Positions 12,836-25,055 of a stretch of 64,000 nt of DNA are shown here, in pieces; positions within the stretch are counted from its first letter, which is position 1; the number at the start of each line of letters is the position of its first letter. Source of the DNA: Erigeron canadensis. Lineage: Eukaryota > Streptophyta > Magnoliopsida > Asterales > Asteraceae. The notes under the pieces were generated by a model. It had not been told where the DNA came from, did no database searches, and was given only the letters and a program-made list of their open reading frames with translations. A program made the translations under genes and the position numbers. The stretch spans positions 32,362,055 through 32,426,054 of the forward strand of contig NC_057762.1 of NCBI RefSeq assembly GCF_010389155.1, written 5' to 3'.

Positions 12836-13438
12836 AAGTTGTTTGGGAGGTTACACAACTTTATGTATCTATTCCTATAACTTTCTATTTTAGATAATCA
12901 ATCTTTTTTTATATAACGTGTAATAACTTGAATAAGATGATAATGAAGACGATAACTAGAGAAAAAACAATAAAAAGAGCAACAACTATCATCTTGATTA
13001 TCTACACATAATAACATGTTTTACTAAAAAATGTTGGAATGAAAGAGGCAATATGTAATTGAGGATTATGAGTGGATTCTCTAAACGGAGTTTGTTAAAA
13101 CAACGTATTTATCGAATTTGGTCACTCATTATTGAAAGTTTTATACCTTCCTTTTTCTCTTTTTTATCTTCCAAGTTATCTAAAGTTTATCCTTTTGCAA
13201 TAAATTTATATTAAAAAGTAAAAGTTAAATATAAATATGAAATTTTATATCTCAAAACATTTAAAAAAGATATTAAGAGCCATGATAACTTTTTAGTGAG
13301 AATTAGACAAAATCCTTTAATTACAAAAATTTAATGACTTTGGAATATGTCATTAAGATATAATTATTATTAATCGATTTACATAGTATATATTAATATT
13401 ATATTTTTTATATATATCTTTTTTATATATTGGAAAAG

Positions 13439-13613
13439 TGAATATGAGGTTATTAGACACCCAACTTTTGTCAACATTTTTCACATATTAATTTTTTAAT
13501 ATTTTGAATAATTAATTGGGCCCATATGTTTTTTTATGTATTATAAATTGATATGTCGGAGTTTTTTTCACAAAACTTGGGTGCCTAACCGTCTCATATT
13601 CACTTCTAATATT
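13439..13613. mobile_element. MITE family D copy 1
   Basis: About 35-bp inverted repeats: GTGAATATGAGGTTATTAGA at the left and its near-complement CCGTCTCATATTCAC at the right, with inner ACACCCAACTTTTG / CAAAACTTGGGTGC. A related copy is at 29804-29979. A fragment with GAATATGAGGTTA also occurs near 27755. Confidence 0.6.
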
Positions 13614-14445
13614 GATAAAATTGTATGTTCCATGTATTGGACACGACTTAAAATCTATTATATACGTAATAAAATAATATAATATAATGTAGAGTCATTC
13701 ATAATTTATTGATATAATTTTTTTTTCTAATAACAATAATACTTGTATCTTAATTGATTGTGTATCTTAAAATAATTTGTTTAAAGTTCTCGTATATTGC
13801 ACTTTCAAAAAGAGTACTCATAATTATATATCACTTGGGATGGGAATGTTTATTTATCGTATGTTTATTTGTACTCTATTTATGGTATATTTCAAATAAG
13901 ACATTCAATAAGATTTTAACAATTCACAAATCTCTTCACAAAATCGTTACATGATATATTTGAAGTTGGTATGTACTGGTTTGTTTGTAACAATATCTAT
14001 TTAATTTTTTAAAAAGTAAACAAATATCAATTTGGATGAAGTGGTTTGTGCCTCACATTAAAAGTTAGAGGTCATGGGTTCTAATCTTGCATTTAGCTTT
14101 TTAATCTTTTATTTATAATTAATAAAAGCGAATGTCTATGTGGACGATGATTTGTCAAGTTCTCGTAGATAATCAACGTATGAGTGCCACGTAGGAAAAA
14201 GATGACGTGGCGAGTAAAGAGGTATGCCACATATGCGCTTGGAGATAGAGAATTATATATATATAAAGATAAATCCTAGTAGATAAGAACAAAAGAAAAA
14301 TCTAAGAAGCACATGTTTTCTTGTTGATCAACAAACTATAAGATATAATCCACTTTAAAAGGAGATATTATTGTGGTGGTGATGAAGTACATTTTCAATC
14401 GGATGGACATAATTATTTTGGAAAGTCACTCATCGGTAGCAATAG

Positions 14446-14450
<5 letters not shown>

Positions 14451-14492
<42 letters not shown>
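14451..14492. repeat. (TAA)n microsatellite
   Basis: About thirteen AAT/TAA units lie upstream of peptide gene 2. The minus-strand frame over it gives a poly-leucine run and is not a gene. Confidence 0.9.
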
Positions 14493-14494
<2 letters not shown>

Positions 14495-14627
14495 CTTGTA
14501 AAATAAAAATAATTAAAAAATGGTGGGTGTAATCTACTAATCTACCCACTCTCCAAAAGTGTGGTTTAGATGTCAACATGTTGAATATTCTTTTTATTTT
14601 AAACAGATGACATGTTGAACATACTGC

Positions 14628-14635
14628 TATATAAG
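14628..14635 (+). promoter_or_regulatory. TATA box of peptide gene 2
   Basis: TATATAAG, about 43 bases before the ATG at 14678, gives a short leader. TATA elements at similar distance precede peptide genes 3 and 4. Confidence 0.55.
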
Positions 14636-14677
14636 TCAATCAGAATGCATAGATCAACACGTACACAAATTCTCAAA

Positions 14678-15318
14678 ATGAAACCCAATGGTTTTACGTT
14701 GTTCTTGATTGTTTTGTTTTCAGTTATGCTCATTTCTTCTGCAGGAAGAACCCATCCTCCAACCACTGTCCAGTCCAAAACTCAAAAATCCAAAGGTATT
14801 GTATATATATGATCACATCAATCCCATTATTATATATGTACAGTGACGAAGCCAGGATTTTAGCTCGGTTACTGCGTACACATATACATAAACAAATGAC
14901 ACTCGTCAGTCCGAAATCAAGTTTTGAGCCATTATAAATGATATTATTGATAAAAGTGATGCACGCATACGAATTATTGATACATGCCCAAAAGTTACCC
15001 CGTCATCTTCTTTGTGCTTAATTACTTGTTTTACCACAAAGATATCTTAGATATGTACTTCTTTTTGAGCTAATTAACCCATATATTGTATAATTTGAGT
15101 ATATATATAGATACATATATACGTAGAAAGTGATATAATAACAGGCAATGCATGTATTATATATTGTATGTAAGTGCTTGTAATTAATATTTTGTGTTAA
15201 TTATATATGTATGCGTGCAGGAGATAAAGTGGAAGGAGAGAATGTAGCACATACAGATAATACATGGGGAGGCTGTTCTGGTTGTTGGACGCATCAACAT
15301 AATCGTCGTCTTCGATAA
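14678..15318 (+). CDS. Short secreted GGC-x-x-CW peptide precursor, copy 2 (intact)
   Basis: Exons 14678-14795 and 15221-15318; the intron has GT-AG ends (acceptor GCAG) and phase 1, giving 71 residues. Residues 1-23 (MKPNG, then a leucine/valine/isoleucine-rich core, ending SSAG) form a signal peptide. Residues 24-39 are Thr/Gln/Lys/Ser-rich. Exon 2 is acidic, then gives WGGCSGCW, a histidine/asparagine-rich linker and terminal RRLR. The start was chosen because signal-peptide exons of copies 3 and 4 also begin MK; an in-frame upstream ATG would add residues before the signal. Copy 1 is its close paralogue. The intron holds a truncated hAT-like end (14841). Receptor and processing are unknown; a role as signalling or antimicrobial peptide is inference. 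Confidence 0.68.
14841..14861 (+). mobile_element. Isolated hAT-like terminus in the intron of peptide gene 2
   Basis: CAGTGACGAAGCCAGGATTT resembles the CAGTGGCGAAACCA-type ends of the complete hAT-like elements. No matching right end was found, and copy 1 lacks it, so it is a truncated or decayed insertion. Confidence 0.35.
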
Positions 15319-15611
15319 ACTGCCTGTATGCATATATGGTTATTTGGTTGGGTCGACCCATCATGAACGATATCAATAGCTATATATGTTATGGATTGAT
15401 AGATTATGTTCTCTTAATATAATTCTAATATAATATTCAATAAATAATGTATGATAAAATAAAATCTGAACTTTGTGGTACGGTACGTGTTCTTTCTTTG
15501 TTTTTGCTAATTAGTAAGTTAATTAAAGAGCTCGCTTTCAACTCATTAATTTGACATAGTTGAATTAATTCCTCTAGACCTTAATTTGAATCTTAATTTC
15601 TTCGTTCTTTG

Positions 15612-15616
15612 TTTAT
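15612..15616. repeat. Left 5-bp target duplication (TTTAT) of the LTR element
   Basis: TTTAT directly before the left LTR matches TTTAT at 24530-24534 directly after the right LTR. Confidence 0.85.
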
Positions 15617-16278
15617 TGTTTGAGCATGGATTGTCGAGCTCAATCACGAATGGATTTAACCACGAAAATCATCTAGATCTCCTCAATAAGAGTGCAAACC
15701 TACTAAGCTCTTGACGAACCTAAGGTGAATGATAATTTTCCCAAAGAGATGTCTCGATCTTTGGAGGATGTGAAATATGAATGATTTTGATGAATGATTG
15801 ATTGAGAATGAGTTTGAATGAATGTGTATTGTATTTGAGAAGATATGATATAGAGAAAGGGTATGTATTTTTCTTGTTCTCTAATTAGAGAAACCTTGTG
15901 ACCCTTTTTTGTATTCACCCTTGTAAGGGTATATATAGATAAAATGGGTAAGTGTGTGTTTATCCAACAACACCTTTCATCCACCTCCAAGGCTCGTCGA
16001 TCTTGACAACTTTTCTTCTTTAGTTGACTCTCTCTCTCTTCTCCTAGCCTTAAAGGCTCGATCAAGGTTCTCTTTTAGATATAAGCTTCAAGAGAGAGAG
16101 AGAGAGAGAGTGTCTTACATTCTCAAGGCTTCGATATATTTAAATTCATATATATATAGACTTCCACAAAAATAAGGATTTGTCCAACCTTAACCGAAAT
16201 CTGTCTCTCTTATCTTCAAAGCCTCTAAATACTTATATAATTAGGGCTTTGTTTGGTAATATCTCACCATAGTCATCA
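15617..16278 (-). repeat. 3' LTR (element reads on minus strand), 662 bp
   Basis: Near-identical to 23882-24529, from TGTTTGAGCATGG to CATAGTCATCA on the plus strand, i.e. TG...CA ends. By eye about 20 substitutions plus a 9-bp indel and differing (AG)n length separate the two LTRs, roughly 3%. Just inside it lies the polypurine tract. Small open frames in this segment are LTR sequence, repeated at 23968-24228, and not genes. Confidence 0.88.
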
Positions 16279-16294
16279 AGTCCCCCAAGTTTAG
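16279..16294 (-). other. Polypurine tract of the LTR element
   Basis: On the minus strand AAACTTGGGGGACT lies directly upstream of the 3' LTR start TGATGACTATGG, the expected place for plus-strand DNA priming. Confidence 0.65.
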
Positions 16295-16544
16295 AGGTAA
16301 GGATTTCTCATTCAAAGACTTAGTTTCAAACTTAAATCTTTATTACTCTTCCTAGTTTTCATATAACTTCTTTTCCTTCTTGTGTAGCCAGATCAAACAA
16401 AAGAAGATAAGAGCCTTGTTTTGTCCTCTTTTGTTACCCTGAAGCCAGACCACTTCGCTTTGTTTTTATCCCAAGTTTGGGGGGTGGGGGTGGGTGGGTG
16501 GTTTCTAACCCCCTTGTATAAATAGCTGAGTTGTATCGTACAGT

Positions 16545-16955
16545 CAGTGAGAAGTGTTTATCTCTTTTATTCGACGAATAAAAAGATGACTGAATTTTAT
16601 GCGCGCGCCGCTTTCCAATAGGAAACGCTTATCTTATCATCCAATGAATAAATAAGACGTGAATTTGATGTGGGTGGAGTAATTTCTTCGCTATCCCTTC
16701 ATCAACATCACTTCATGATGAGAAGTGCTTACCTTTTTGTCCGATGAACAAAAAGATGAATAAATACATCACTTCCCGGTGAGAAGTGCCTACCTTTTTA
16801 TTTGATGATAAAAAGATGAGTAATTTTTTTGTTAATGTTCAGCCGGGGCCAGTTTTGGCTTGTTACACTTCGGGACTCACATTTTGGTGAGACTTTGTCT
16901 TATTCGTGTCTTGCTTCCCAATGAGAAGCACTTTACTCCTATCCGGTAGATGGGA
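16545..16955. repeat. Array of about five stem-loop repeats inside the LTR element
   Basis: The unit is GAGAAGTGCTTACC followed by a palindrome such as CTTTTTGTCCGATGAACAAAAAG or variants with ATTCGACGAAT. Copies start near 16548, 16611, 16712, 16769 and 16911. Stems are kept while their bases change (GTC..GAC against ATT..AAT), suggesting structure matters or did matter. Confidence 0.6.
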
Positions 16956-17240
16956 ATAACGAAAATTTTCTAAGTGTTAACTAAGCTTCCATCTAGAGGA
17001 TGAAAGTTTTCTGATTGCTAGCCAAGCTTAGCTTAGATGTTCACTTTATATTATTATTCTTACGAAGTGTCTATCCTCATGAGCGAGGAAGATTAAAATC
17101 ATTTTAATTGTTAGCTGGGGATTGCTTTGTAGCTTTTATCCCTTTTTGCAATTTCTACTCATACATATGAGGTATGCCTTAGCCTTTAGGCACTTGGTTT
17201 GTCTGTCTTCCTTTACAAATACTTGGGTTTGTATAATCCT

Positions 17241-17310
17241 TGTCAGAAGCTGACTAGGAATTCTTTCTTCCATCTTGTCAGAAGCTGGCTAGGAATTCTT
17301 TCTTCCATCT
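17241..17310. repeat. Tandem duplication, two 35-bp units
   Basis: TGTCAGAAGCTGACTAGGAA... is repeated immediately with a single-base difference, inside the LTR element. Confidence 0.85.
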
Positions 17311-17555
17311 TAGCACTTGACTTCTGGAATTTTCATTCGGATTACCCTTAGAGAGTTGCTTCAACTCCAATATTTTTATGACTTTGACAAATGATGTTTT
17401 CATCAGTGAAAAAGTTGGGATGCATGATAAGACCAACTTTTTCTTTTTATTTTTGAGCTCAACTTTTGTTAGATTTTTGAGCTTTTTTGACCAAATAATG
17501 TTTTCCGATGTTTGAACAAGCTCGTGCCAAAAGCGTCCGAGCATGATTATACATT

Positions 17556-17730
17556 TTACTCATTCGAAAAATAGGTCCAAGAACATTTATAATCTATACT
17601 CATCCGGAAAATACGTTTGGGAATATTTATAGTCTTCACTCATCCGGAGAATACGTCCGGGATATTTATAGTCTTCACTCATATGATATTCTTCATTCAT
17701 CCGAAAAATATATCCGGAAATATCCAACAT
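17556..17730. repeat. Tandem array of about 40-bp units with CCGGA pairs
   Basis: Four diverged units containing CACTCATCCGGAAAATACGT and ATATTTATAGTCTTC. Each has TCCGGA and TCCGG halves that could fold. It is non-coding despite short open frames across it. Confidence 0.65.
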
Positions 17731-18488
17731 CAAAGATCATGTATCAGGAACATATTTGGTCATCCCAAATTTTTATTTTTTTATTTTTTATTTTTTTTAG
17801 AAGAACTAAATTAAGCTTTAATGATCCGTGCACCAAGTGCAATGCCCTTGTTGGAACTTGATGCAACTTTGTGTGCACAAACACTCATGAATTGGAGTCT
17901 GACTTCATGGGGACTTTGTGAATAGCTGAGGGCTTTTGCACACTTTCTTGCCAAGAATAGCACAAAAGTAACAACAAGGGTTAATCTGTACAAAAAATTA
18001 CCTTGCGAACGACTAAAATAGCTTCATATTATAACATATATGTGAAAGAACTTCAACCTTTACAACACTCAATAAAGATTGGATCCGGTCCAGGAAATAA
18101 TGCTCCACAACTAGTTTATTTGTTTTGGCATTGCATAGAGCATTTTCGAAAGTCGTTATCAAAATATAGGTTTGTAGACTATACTATATTCCAAATGAGT
18201 TTTAGCATAGTAAGCTAATAAAGAGTATACCGACTGAAGAATAGCCTGATCACAATATCACATTACATACCTATGTATTGCATTCGAGCTTATGGGTAAA
18301 AACTTCAACAGAACCCAACATGAAAAGTATCATTTCTTATGCATTTTTTGTTGTGGATTTGGATAAATCCGGAGTAAAATCTTATCGCACACCAATTAAC
18401 ATGTGTATTTTCAGAATTATAAGATACGATGGAAATTGTAGAATAACATACATACGAAAGAATACTTACAAGTTTGATTGAGACCTGA

Positions 18489-19209
<721 letters not shown>

Positions 19210-19798
19210 TTGCCAATGTTGTGTTGAGTCTAAAGAGTCTTGGGATCCATCTAGTTTTTCAATAACGGTGACATGAGGCATTTATCTCGTAGCATGTATG
19301 TCACCACTTGTAACAGTCCAGTTATTATCTGGTTGAATGAGGACCCGTGTTTAATTAATATGGGATATGACCCAATAAATTACTCGGGCAGGATGACCCT
19401 TTTAGGATGTGAAAGAGAGAATGAGAAGATAGGCGACCCGGTTAGTAGTCCAAATTGGACTCGACCCAGGAATTGACTCGTAACAGCATTATCTTGCCAC
19501 ATCATACCAAGAACAAATGGATGACCCACTTTATTAAATGCAGACAAGAGTCGTTTAGCATAGCATTTGAGCTGATAATCTGATGCGACGAAGTAGCCCA
19601 CAATGTTACCACACTTAAATGTATGTACCTGTAACAGAATGCACCGTCTATAATGGTCAAATGAAAAAGTCAAAGGAGGGCAAGCCTTTTCAAATACAGC
19701 TTGCTTCTTTAAATGCAGCTTGCTTCTTTCTGATCCATAAACTCTGATCGTTCACACTTTGCATGTATGTCAGACATTTCTTAAAACCAGCCTACGTG

Positions 19799-19816
19799 GA
19801 CTAGCAAAGGGTGCCA
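19799..19816. repeat. Recurrent 18-bp motif in the LTR element
   Basis: GACTAGCAAAGGGTGCCA occurs here, at 21220-21237 (one change) and at 21909-21926. The first copy lies about 11 bases from the end of the captured receptor kinase fragment. Confidence 0.6.
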
Positions 19817-19827
19817 ACCCAGTCTTA

Positions 19828-20640
19828 CTTGATATCACGATGAATGTTTCTTAGTTTACAGTCATAATGTAAATAAGCAAGACCTTGGGTAGCCCCAAGG
19901 GCAATGGTGAACTGAGTTGGCCAGTTCAAACTGCAAGACGAACCATTATGAAGCAATTCGCCCAAACTACCCCTCGCCATATACTAGTATAGCAGTAAAT
20001 TAGAGCCATGGTAATGACAATACCCATAAAGCTTTACAATGTTAGGATGCCCGATCTTTCCTACTCTCAAGATTTTAGCATGAAAACTGTTTTCAATGTT
20101 GTTTCCTTCTCGATTAGAAGCAAACCTTTTCCTAACTATCTGTCCAGACTACATCACTGCTTTGTAAATCATTCCCATCTCTCCCCTTCCGATAACATTA
20201 TCGTCGTGGAAGTTCTGTATGGCCTCAACCAACTCTTGGAACTTGAAACCATTTTTGGGTGGCAAGTATATACATGCTGGCGAGACCGAAGAAGTTTCTG
20301 TATCATCCTCTATTGCGGTTATATTTCGTGTACCCTTTTTTTATTATGAAATATAAGATAACAACAATCAAAATAAGAGAAATCCCACCCACAACAGCTG
20401 CCATCATTGCGACTATTTTGCCTCTGGCAGCATCGCCACTCCTGACTTCCCAAAGCAGTGCGGGGTGGAACGAAGACCCGTCACAGATTGGTAACGGGCC
20501 TCCACAAAGACCAACATTACCAGTTTCACTTCTGATAGCCATGTTCAGAAACAACGGCACAGGAGGCAGCAAGCCATAGAGATTGTTGTACAATCAGGTC
20601 ATAGCCATAGTTGATCAGACCAACTTGGATCGTCTTATTT
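19828..20640 (-). pseudogene. Captured LRR receptor-like kinase fragment
   Basis: Minus-strand translation runs from the end of an LRR ectodomain (GNVGLCGGPLP) through a transmembrane helix (VVGGISLILIVVILYF), juxtamembrane (PPKNGFKFQELVEAIQNFHD), kinase glycine loop remnant (VIGRGEMGMIYKAV) and N-lobe (ASNREGNNIENSFHAEILRV, HPNIVKLYGYCHYHGSNLLL) to the catalytic loop start (IHRDIK), where it breaks off. This matches LRR-RLKs of the At2g33170/At5g63930 type. Stops interrupt it after YKAVM and LLLY, the VAVK lysine segment is lost, and the C-lobe is missing. It lies in sense orientation of the retrotransposon. Confidence 0.82.
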
Positions 20641-20844
20641 TGAATTCTATTTTTGTTCAACTTTTGATCGAGTCCTATGTAGCATCAAGTCTGGCCAGAG
20701 TGTGTCATGGCCATCCTTTTATTTTCCCACAATGTATCATTGGTCCAAACTTTTTTCATTGTTGACCAGAGCTTCAAGGTACGGTGGCTGGATGCACTAG
20801 ATGCTGGCGAGACCAGAGAATGTTATCGACATGGAGCAGGTGAC

Positions 20845-21005
20845 TGTTAAGTCTTGGGTGAGCCCCTTCTCGAACAAAGCTTCAATCAATACCACACCAG
20901 AAGAGAAGATGTTTGACTTATGAGTCAAACGACCTTTAATATTTTCATAGGCTGGATCCATATACTTTAACGAGCCTTTGTATTTATCACCCCAAGGTAA
21001 AGCTC
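20845..21005 (-). pseudogene. Captured second receptor-like kinase fragment (C-lobe)
   Basis: On the minus strand DKYKGSLKYMDPAYENIKGR is followed by LTHKSNIFSSGVVLIEALFE, the activation-loop end to helix F of a receptor-like cytoplasmic-type kinase (family pattern GYLDPEY...LT.KSDVYSFGVVLLE). The Asp of KSDVYS is Asn here. The sequence is not a continuation of the LRR-RLK fragment and probably comes from a different kinase gene (inference). Confidence 0.7.
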
Positions 21006-21199
21006 ATTGATTTTAGCTATGACAGCATGTCAAAAATCATGCCACTATAATTCCACGTTAATCCAGCGAATAAACATACTATATAAATATGTATACTTGG
21101 CCTAAATGTATGTATAAAATCACTAAGCATAAACATATGCATATAAATTTCATTAAATTGTACCTGACATTTTGCATATGTTAGGCATTGCTCAGAGCC

Positions 21200-23860
21200 G
21201 GTTAGCGGGGACCAGCAAAGGGTGCCACTGCCGGCCCAGTTTTGCTTTGGCCAAGAGGACGCCCTATCGTTGAGTAATGGGAGAGAAGCGAGCAGATTCA
21301 TGCTCTTGTGCTTTTTTTTTAATTTTTTTTTTTGAAGTCGCCTAAAGGAAGTTTTTTCTCCCATTTTGGCATTTTGCTTTATTGTTGGAAGCTGGCCAAA
21401 GGAAGTTTTTTCTTCAGACTTTGGCATTTTTCTCCCCTGAAATTATCCAGATCACTATTTTCCAAGATATTTGAATGGCATTTTGCATGAGAGCAGCCCT
21501 GCCTTTACAGCTCTTAGTTCTGTCATGAAACTTTTAAGTCAGAATCTAAGAGCATTTTGGCCTAGTGTTGTGGCTGCCAAGCTACAATTTTCCTGTTGAT
21601 CAAGGTAAATCATGATGCAGCAACTGTTGCCATCGATGTGCTGCCAGTGTCACTGACACTTGCGAGATCTCTGGCCTTGCAAGTTGTAGATTATTGCTCC
21701 AAATGAAACTATTATGTCAGCAACTAAGGTTTTCCGTGAAGGCAAATCAACCGGAAGGAACCATGGAGAAGCAACAATTGCTCGGCTACTTTATTGGTGG
21801 AACAGTACATAAGTTATAAATAATGCTGGTATCACTTTATGGCTATTTTCTACGTTTGAGGAAGAATCTCAAGTGTGTTGGCGTGTTGCCATACAATCAG
21901 TTGGCATTGACTAGCAAAGGGTGCCATTTTGTCCATACTTGAGCCAAGAGGAAGACCTGTCTAGGAGTAATCGAAGTCAGAATTCTCATTCTTATAATAA
22001 GCTGGACCGTTCTTGAAGCAATATGGCCATATTTGTAGAATAATAACTGATAAGAGATGAAATTCATGCTCTTGCCCATTTAATCAAATGGGGGTGTTTG
22101 CAAACTGAAATATTTGCTACTAGTACAAGTAGGCCGTAGCCATATTTGTTAAGTAATACTCGAGAAACGATGAGATTCGCTTTCCTGCCCATTTAGTCAA
22201 ATGGGAGCTTTTGAAAGCGAAATTTTGCTTCTTGTTGTGTGTGTACATCCATAACCATATTTGTTCGGGCTAAGTCCAAACTTTATATCTCGAGAATAAA
22301 ATTGAAATCCATCAGCAACCATCTCGAAGAGTTTGCGCAGCTGGAGAATGACTTGCTAATGCCTTCATAATATGCACAAGGCCGCCCTTTCAGTGTGTTA
22401 TCCATGACTTTTGGCTCCTTTTCAATCTTGTTCATGTACTGATATCATACGCTATACCTTATAAGGTTTAAAATCTTGAAACGAATTTTGCTCTAGTTGT
22501 AAAATCATGCTTCTTCTTTTTTAACAGAAAATATCGCAAGGTAATCAACTGTCAAAAAGTATATTATACAGAGCTACTGAACTACAGAGCATCTTTTTTT
22601 TTTTAACAAAGAATGTACAAAAAACGTCAACCTCGACAACACTCTATAGAGTCTCAGAAGTAGTTTTTTCTTTTACGCATTCTATAAAGCATCTTTAAAA
22701 GTCATTAACCAAACGTAGGTTTTTAGACTTGCAGCTACTCGAATTTTTGGGCAGCCCTAACCAGTTTGAGACTGTGCATTTTGATGGGCCTGGTTAAGTG
22801 TCTATACCAGCAATAAATTATTCATACAGCCACAAGGAATTGACAACATGTTTATAAATTCCTCCAAATTTGTACAACCCCATAATAATCAGAAACACCT
22901 TAAAGAGAAATGCTATATAGCTAATGGTGTATACTAATATGAGTCCTTGTAGGTAAATACTCTTAAGAATAAGATTCAATATAGATATCACATAGATAAG
23001 TGGCATCATCAGACCATCTAACAGCAAACACGGACTAATACTGTCAGGCATCAAGGAGCATTCAAGCCATAACAAGAGGTTATCTCATATAACATGCATC
23101 AGTAACTTGACCATCATGTGTGACTACAACTACATGTGTTTTAAGCGACATGTTCAAAGTAACAAATGGCCAGGTTGTTTTTACAACCTCGGTAAACTTG
23201 TTTCAGTAGATAACCAGAATTACATGATGTTAACTAGAGCCATGCTTACAACAATTTAGCATATAGAGGCTTAGAGATGGAATATCATTCTAGCACTTCA
23301 CGACTAAGTACTTATAGCTATATGAGCTAGTGAGCAGGCAACTTACAGTGGGATTTCAAGGTGCTAATTAAATCATGAAGCTTCATTGAGACATTTTGTC
23401 AAACAGTTGGTGTACATGGATTCAAGAATTCAAATGGTTTTTATGACAGATACAAGCATGTTTACAATCTTATTCCTCTGGCAATAATTAAACCAGATAA
23501 GTCCCCATCAAACGAGATACTCATGCTCAAGCCAACTTAAATTTCTAACTTAGGTTTCTTCATATAATGACCAATTTTAAGCCTCAAATTAAGTCGTATT
23601 TGTATAAAACTGATGTTATACACAAAGTTGTGGGTTTTCAAGAGTAATCATGATCGAAAGAATAGTGAAAATATTGATTTTCACATCTTTATTTGGAACG
23701 ACTAATATGGCTTAAAACTGTGAAAGTGTGAATAAAACTTACTAAACACCAGATTTTAGAGTAAAAAACTTATCTGAAAATATGGCTTGTTCGGATTTCC
23801 AGATACGAGAATCTGTCCAGTTTGTTGATCGATTTTTTGAGACACGAAGATCGTTTTGTC
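21200..23860. other. Interior of LTR element without recognised coding
   Basis: Contains diverged duplicates: the segment with CAAAGGGTGCCA followed by CCAAGAGGA and TTCATGCTCTTG near 21220-21305 recurs at 21909-22080 and partly at 22160-22210; and 22610-22735 resembles 18030-18180 (AACACTC...AGACT). A minus frame near 22310-22440 (MNKIEKEPKVMDNTLKGRPC) is not recognised. Confidence 0.5.
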
Positions 23861-23880
23861 GGGTCCCACGGATGGCACCA
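23861..23880 (-). other. Primer binding site of the LTR element
   Basis: On the minus strand TGGTGCCATCCGTGGGACCC starts one base after the 5' LTR. It begins TGG as needed to pair with a tRNA 3' CCA and resembles the TGGCGCC...GTGGG sites of plant Ty3/Gypsy elements. Confidence 0.65.
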
Positions 23881-23881
23881 A

Positions 23882-24529
23882 TGTTTGAGCATGGATTGTC
23901 GAGCTCAATCACGAATGGATTTAACCACAAAAATCATCTAGATCTCCTCAATAAGAGTGCAAACCTACTAAGCTCTTGACGAACCTAAGGTGAATGATGA
24001 TTTTTCCAAAAAGATGTCTCGATCTTTGGAGGATGTGAAATATGAATGATTTTGATGAATGATTGATTGAGAATGAGTTTGAATGAATGTGTATTGTATT
24101 TGAGAATAGAGAAAGGGTATGTATTTTTCTTGTTCTCTAATTAGAGAAACCTTGTGACTTTTTTTGTATTCACCCTTGTAAGGGTATGTATAGATAAAAT
24201 GGGTAAGTGTGTATCTATCCAACAACACCTTTCATCCACCTCCAAGGCTCGTCGATCTTGACAACTTTCCCTCTTTAGTTGACTCTCTCTCTCTCTTCTC
24301 CTAGCCTTAAAGGCTCGATCAAGGTTCTCTTTAAGATATAAGCTTCAAGAGAGAGAGAGAGTGTCTTACATTCTCAAGGCTTCGATATATTTAAATTCAT
24401 ATATATATAGACTTCCACAAAAATAAGGATTTGTCCAACCTTGACTGAAATCTGTCTCTCTAATCTTCAAAACCTCTAAATACTTATAGAATTAGGGCTT
24501 TGTTTGGTGATATCTCACCATAGTCATCA
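23882..24529 (-). repeat. 5' LTR (element reads on minus strand), 648 bp
   Basis: Partner of 15617-16278, ending CATAGTCATCA and followed by the TSD TTTAT (24530-24534). In minus orientation it reads TGATGACTATGG ... CCATGCTCAAACA. Confidence 0.88.
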
Positions 24530-24830
24530 TTTATTGATCAATAATTGATTTTTTCTTATTTCTTAGTCACGTACGCGTGCATATTCGTCCTTTTGTGAAA
24601 ATAGATATATAGAAAGGTCATACCAAGTTACTTTTGACTCGGCTCAAGTTGAACTTTAATTATTAATTATTTGAAAAAGCTAAATTAAAACTCGAACAAC
24701 TCACTAAGTACTATACGTAGCTCAGCTTATAAACTACAGGGTTGGATTCATATGGATCCTTTAAAAATGATGGAAACCCAGGGACTAATCTCAGCCCTTG
24801 GATTAACCATCATCAAAGTCCCATCAAACA

Positions 24831-25055
24831 TGATTGGTTACTCCGGTGAATTACTCTGGCGACTGTGCAATCATATTTGATTGGTCTAGCCAATCAAGCT
24901 TGATTGGTTACTCCGGCGGATTACTCCGGCGACATTGTCCAATCATATTTGATTGGTCAAGCCAATTAAGCTTGATTGATTACTCTGGCGAATTACTCCG
25001 GCGACATTTTCTAATCATATTTGATTGGTCAAGCCAAATCAAGCTTGATTGGTAA
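24831..25055. repeat. Tandem array, three units of 70-73 bp
   Basis: Units start TGATTGGTTACTCCGG at 24831, 24901 and 24973 and contain CAATCATATTTGATTGGTC. The open frame across it is a repeat translation (IIFDWSSQ repeated), not a gene. Confidence 0.85.

Larger units (their letters stand above)
12010..14269 (-). mobile_element. Helitron-like element, minus strand, about 2.3 kb
   Basis: On the minus strand it begins A|TCTTTATATATATATAATTC at 14269 and ends with hairpin CGTGCAACGCACG then CTAG|T at 12010, matching Helitron rules (5' TC, 3' CTAG, insertion between A and T). Near the 5' end are the words CACGTCATC and CACGTGGC-like typical of plant Helitrons. Other elements lie inside: a SINE (12645-12835) and a MITE (13439-13613). 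No Rep/helicase coding, so non-autonomous. Confidence 0.6.

Noticed and set aside
14430..14639. Minus-strand poly-leucine protein
   Set aside because: It is a translation of the (TAA)n microsatellite.
15703..16065. 120-codon minus-strand ORF
   Set aside because: It lies entirely in the LTR and is repeated in the other LTR with differing length; no domain.
24834..25055. Protein with repeated IIFDWSSQ
   Set aside because: Product of a 70-bp tandem DNA repeat, not a gene.
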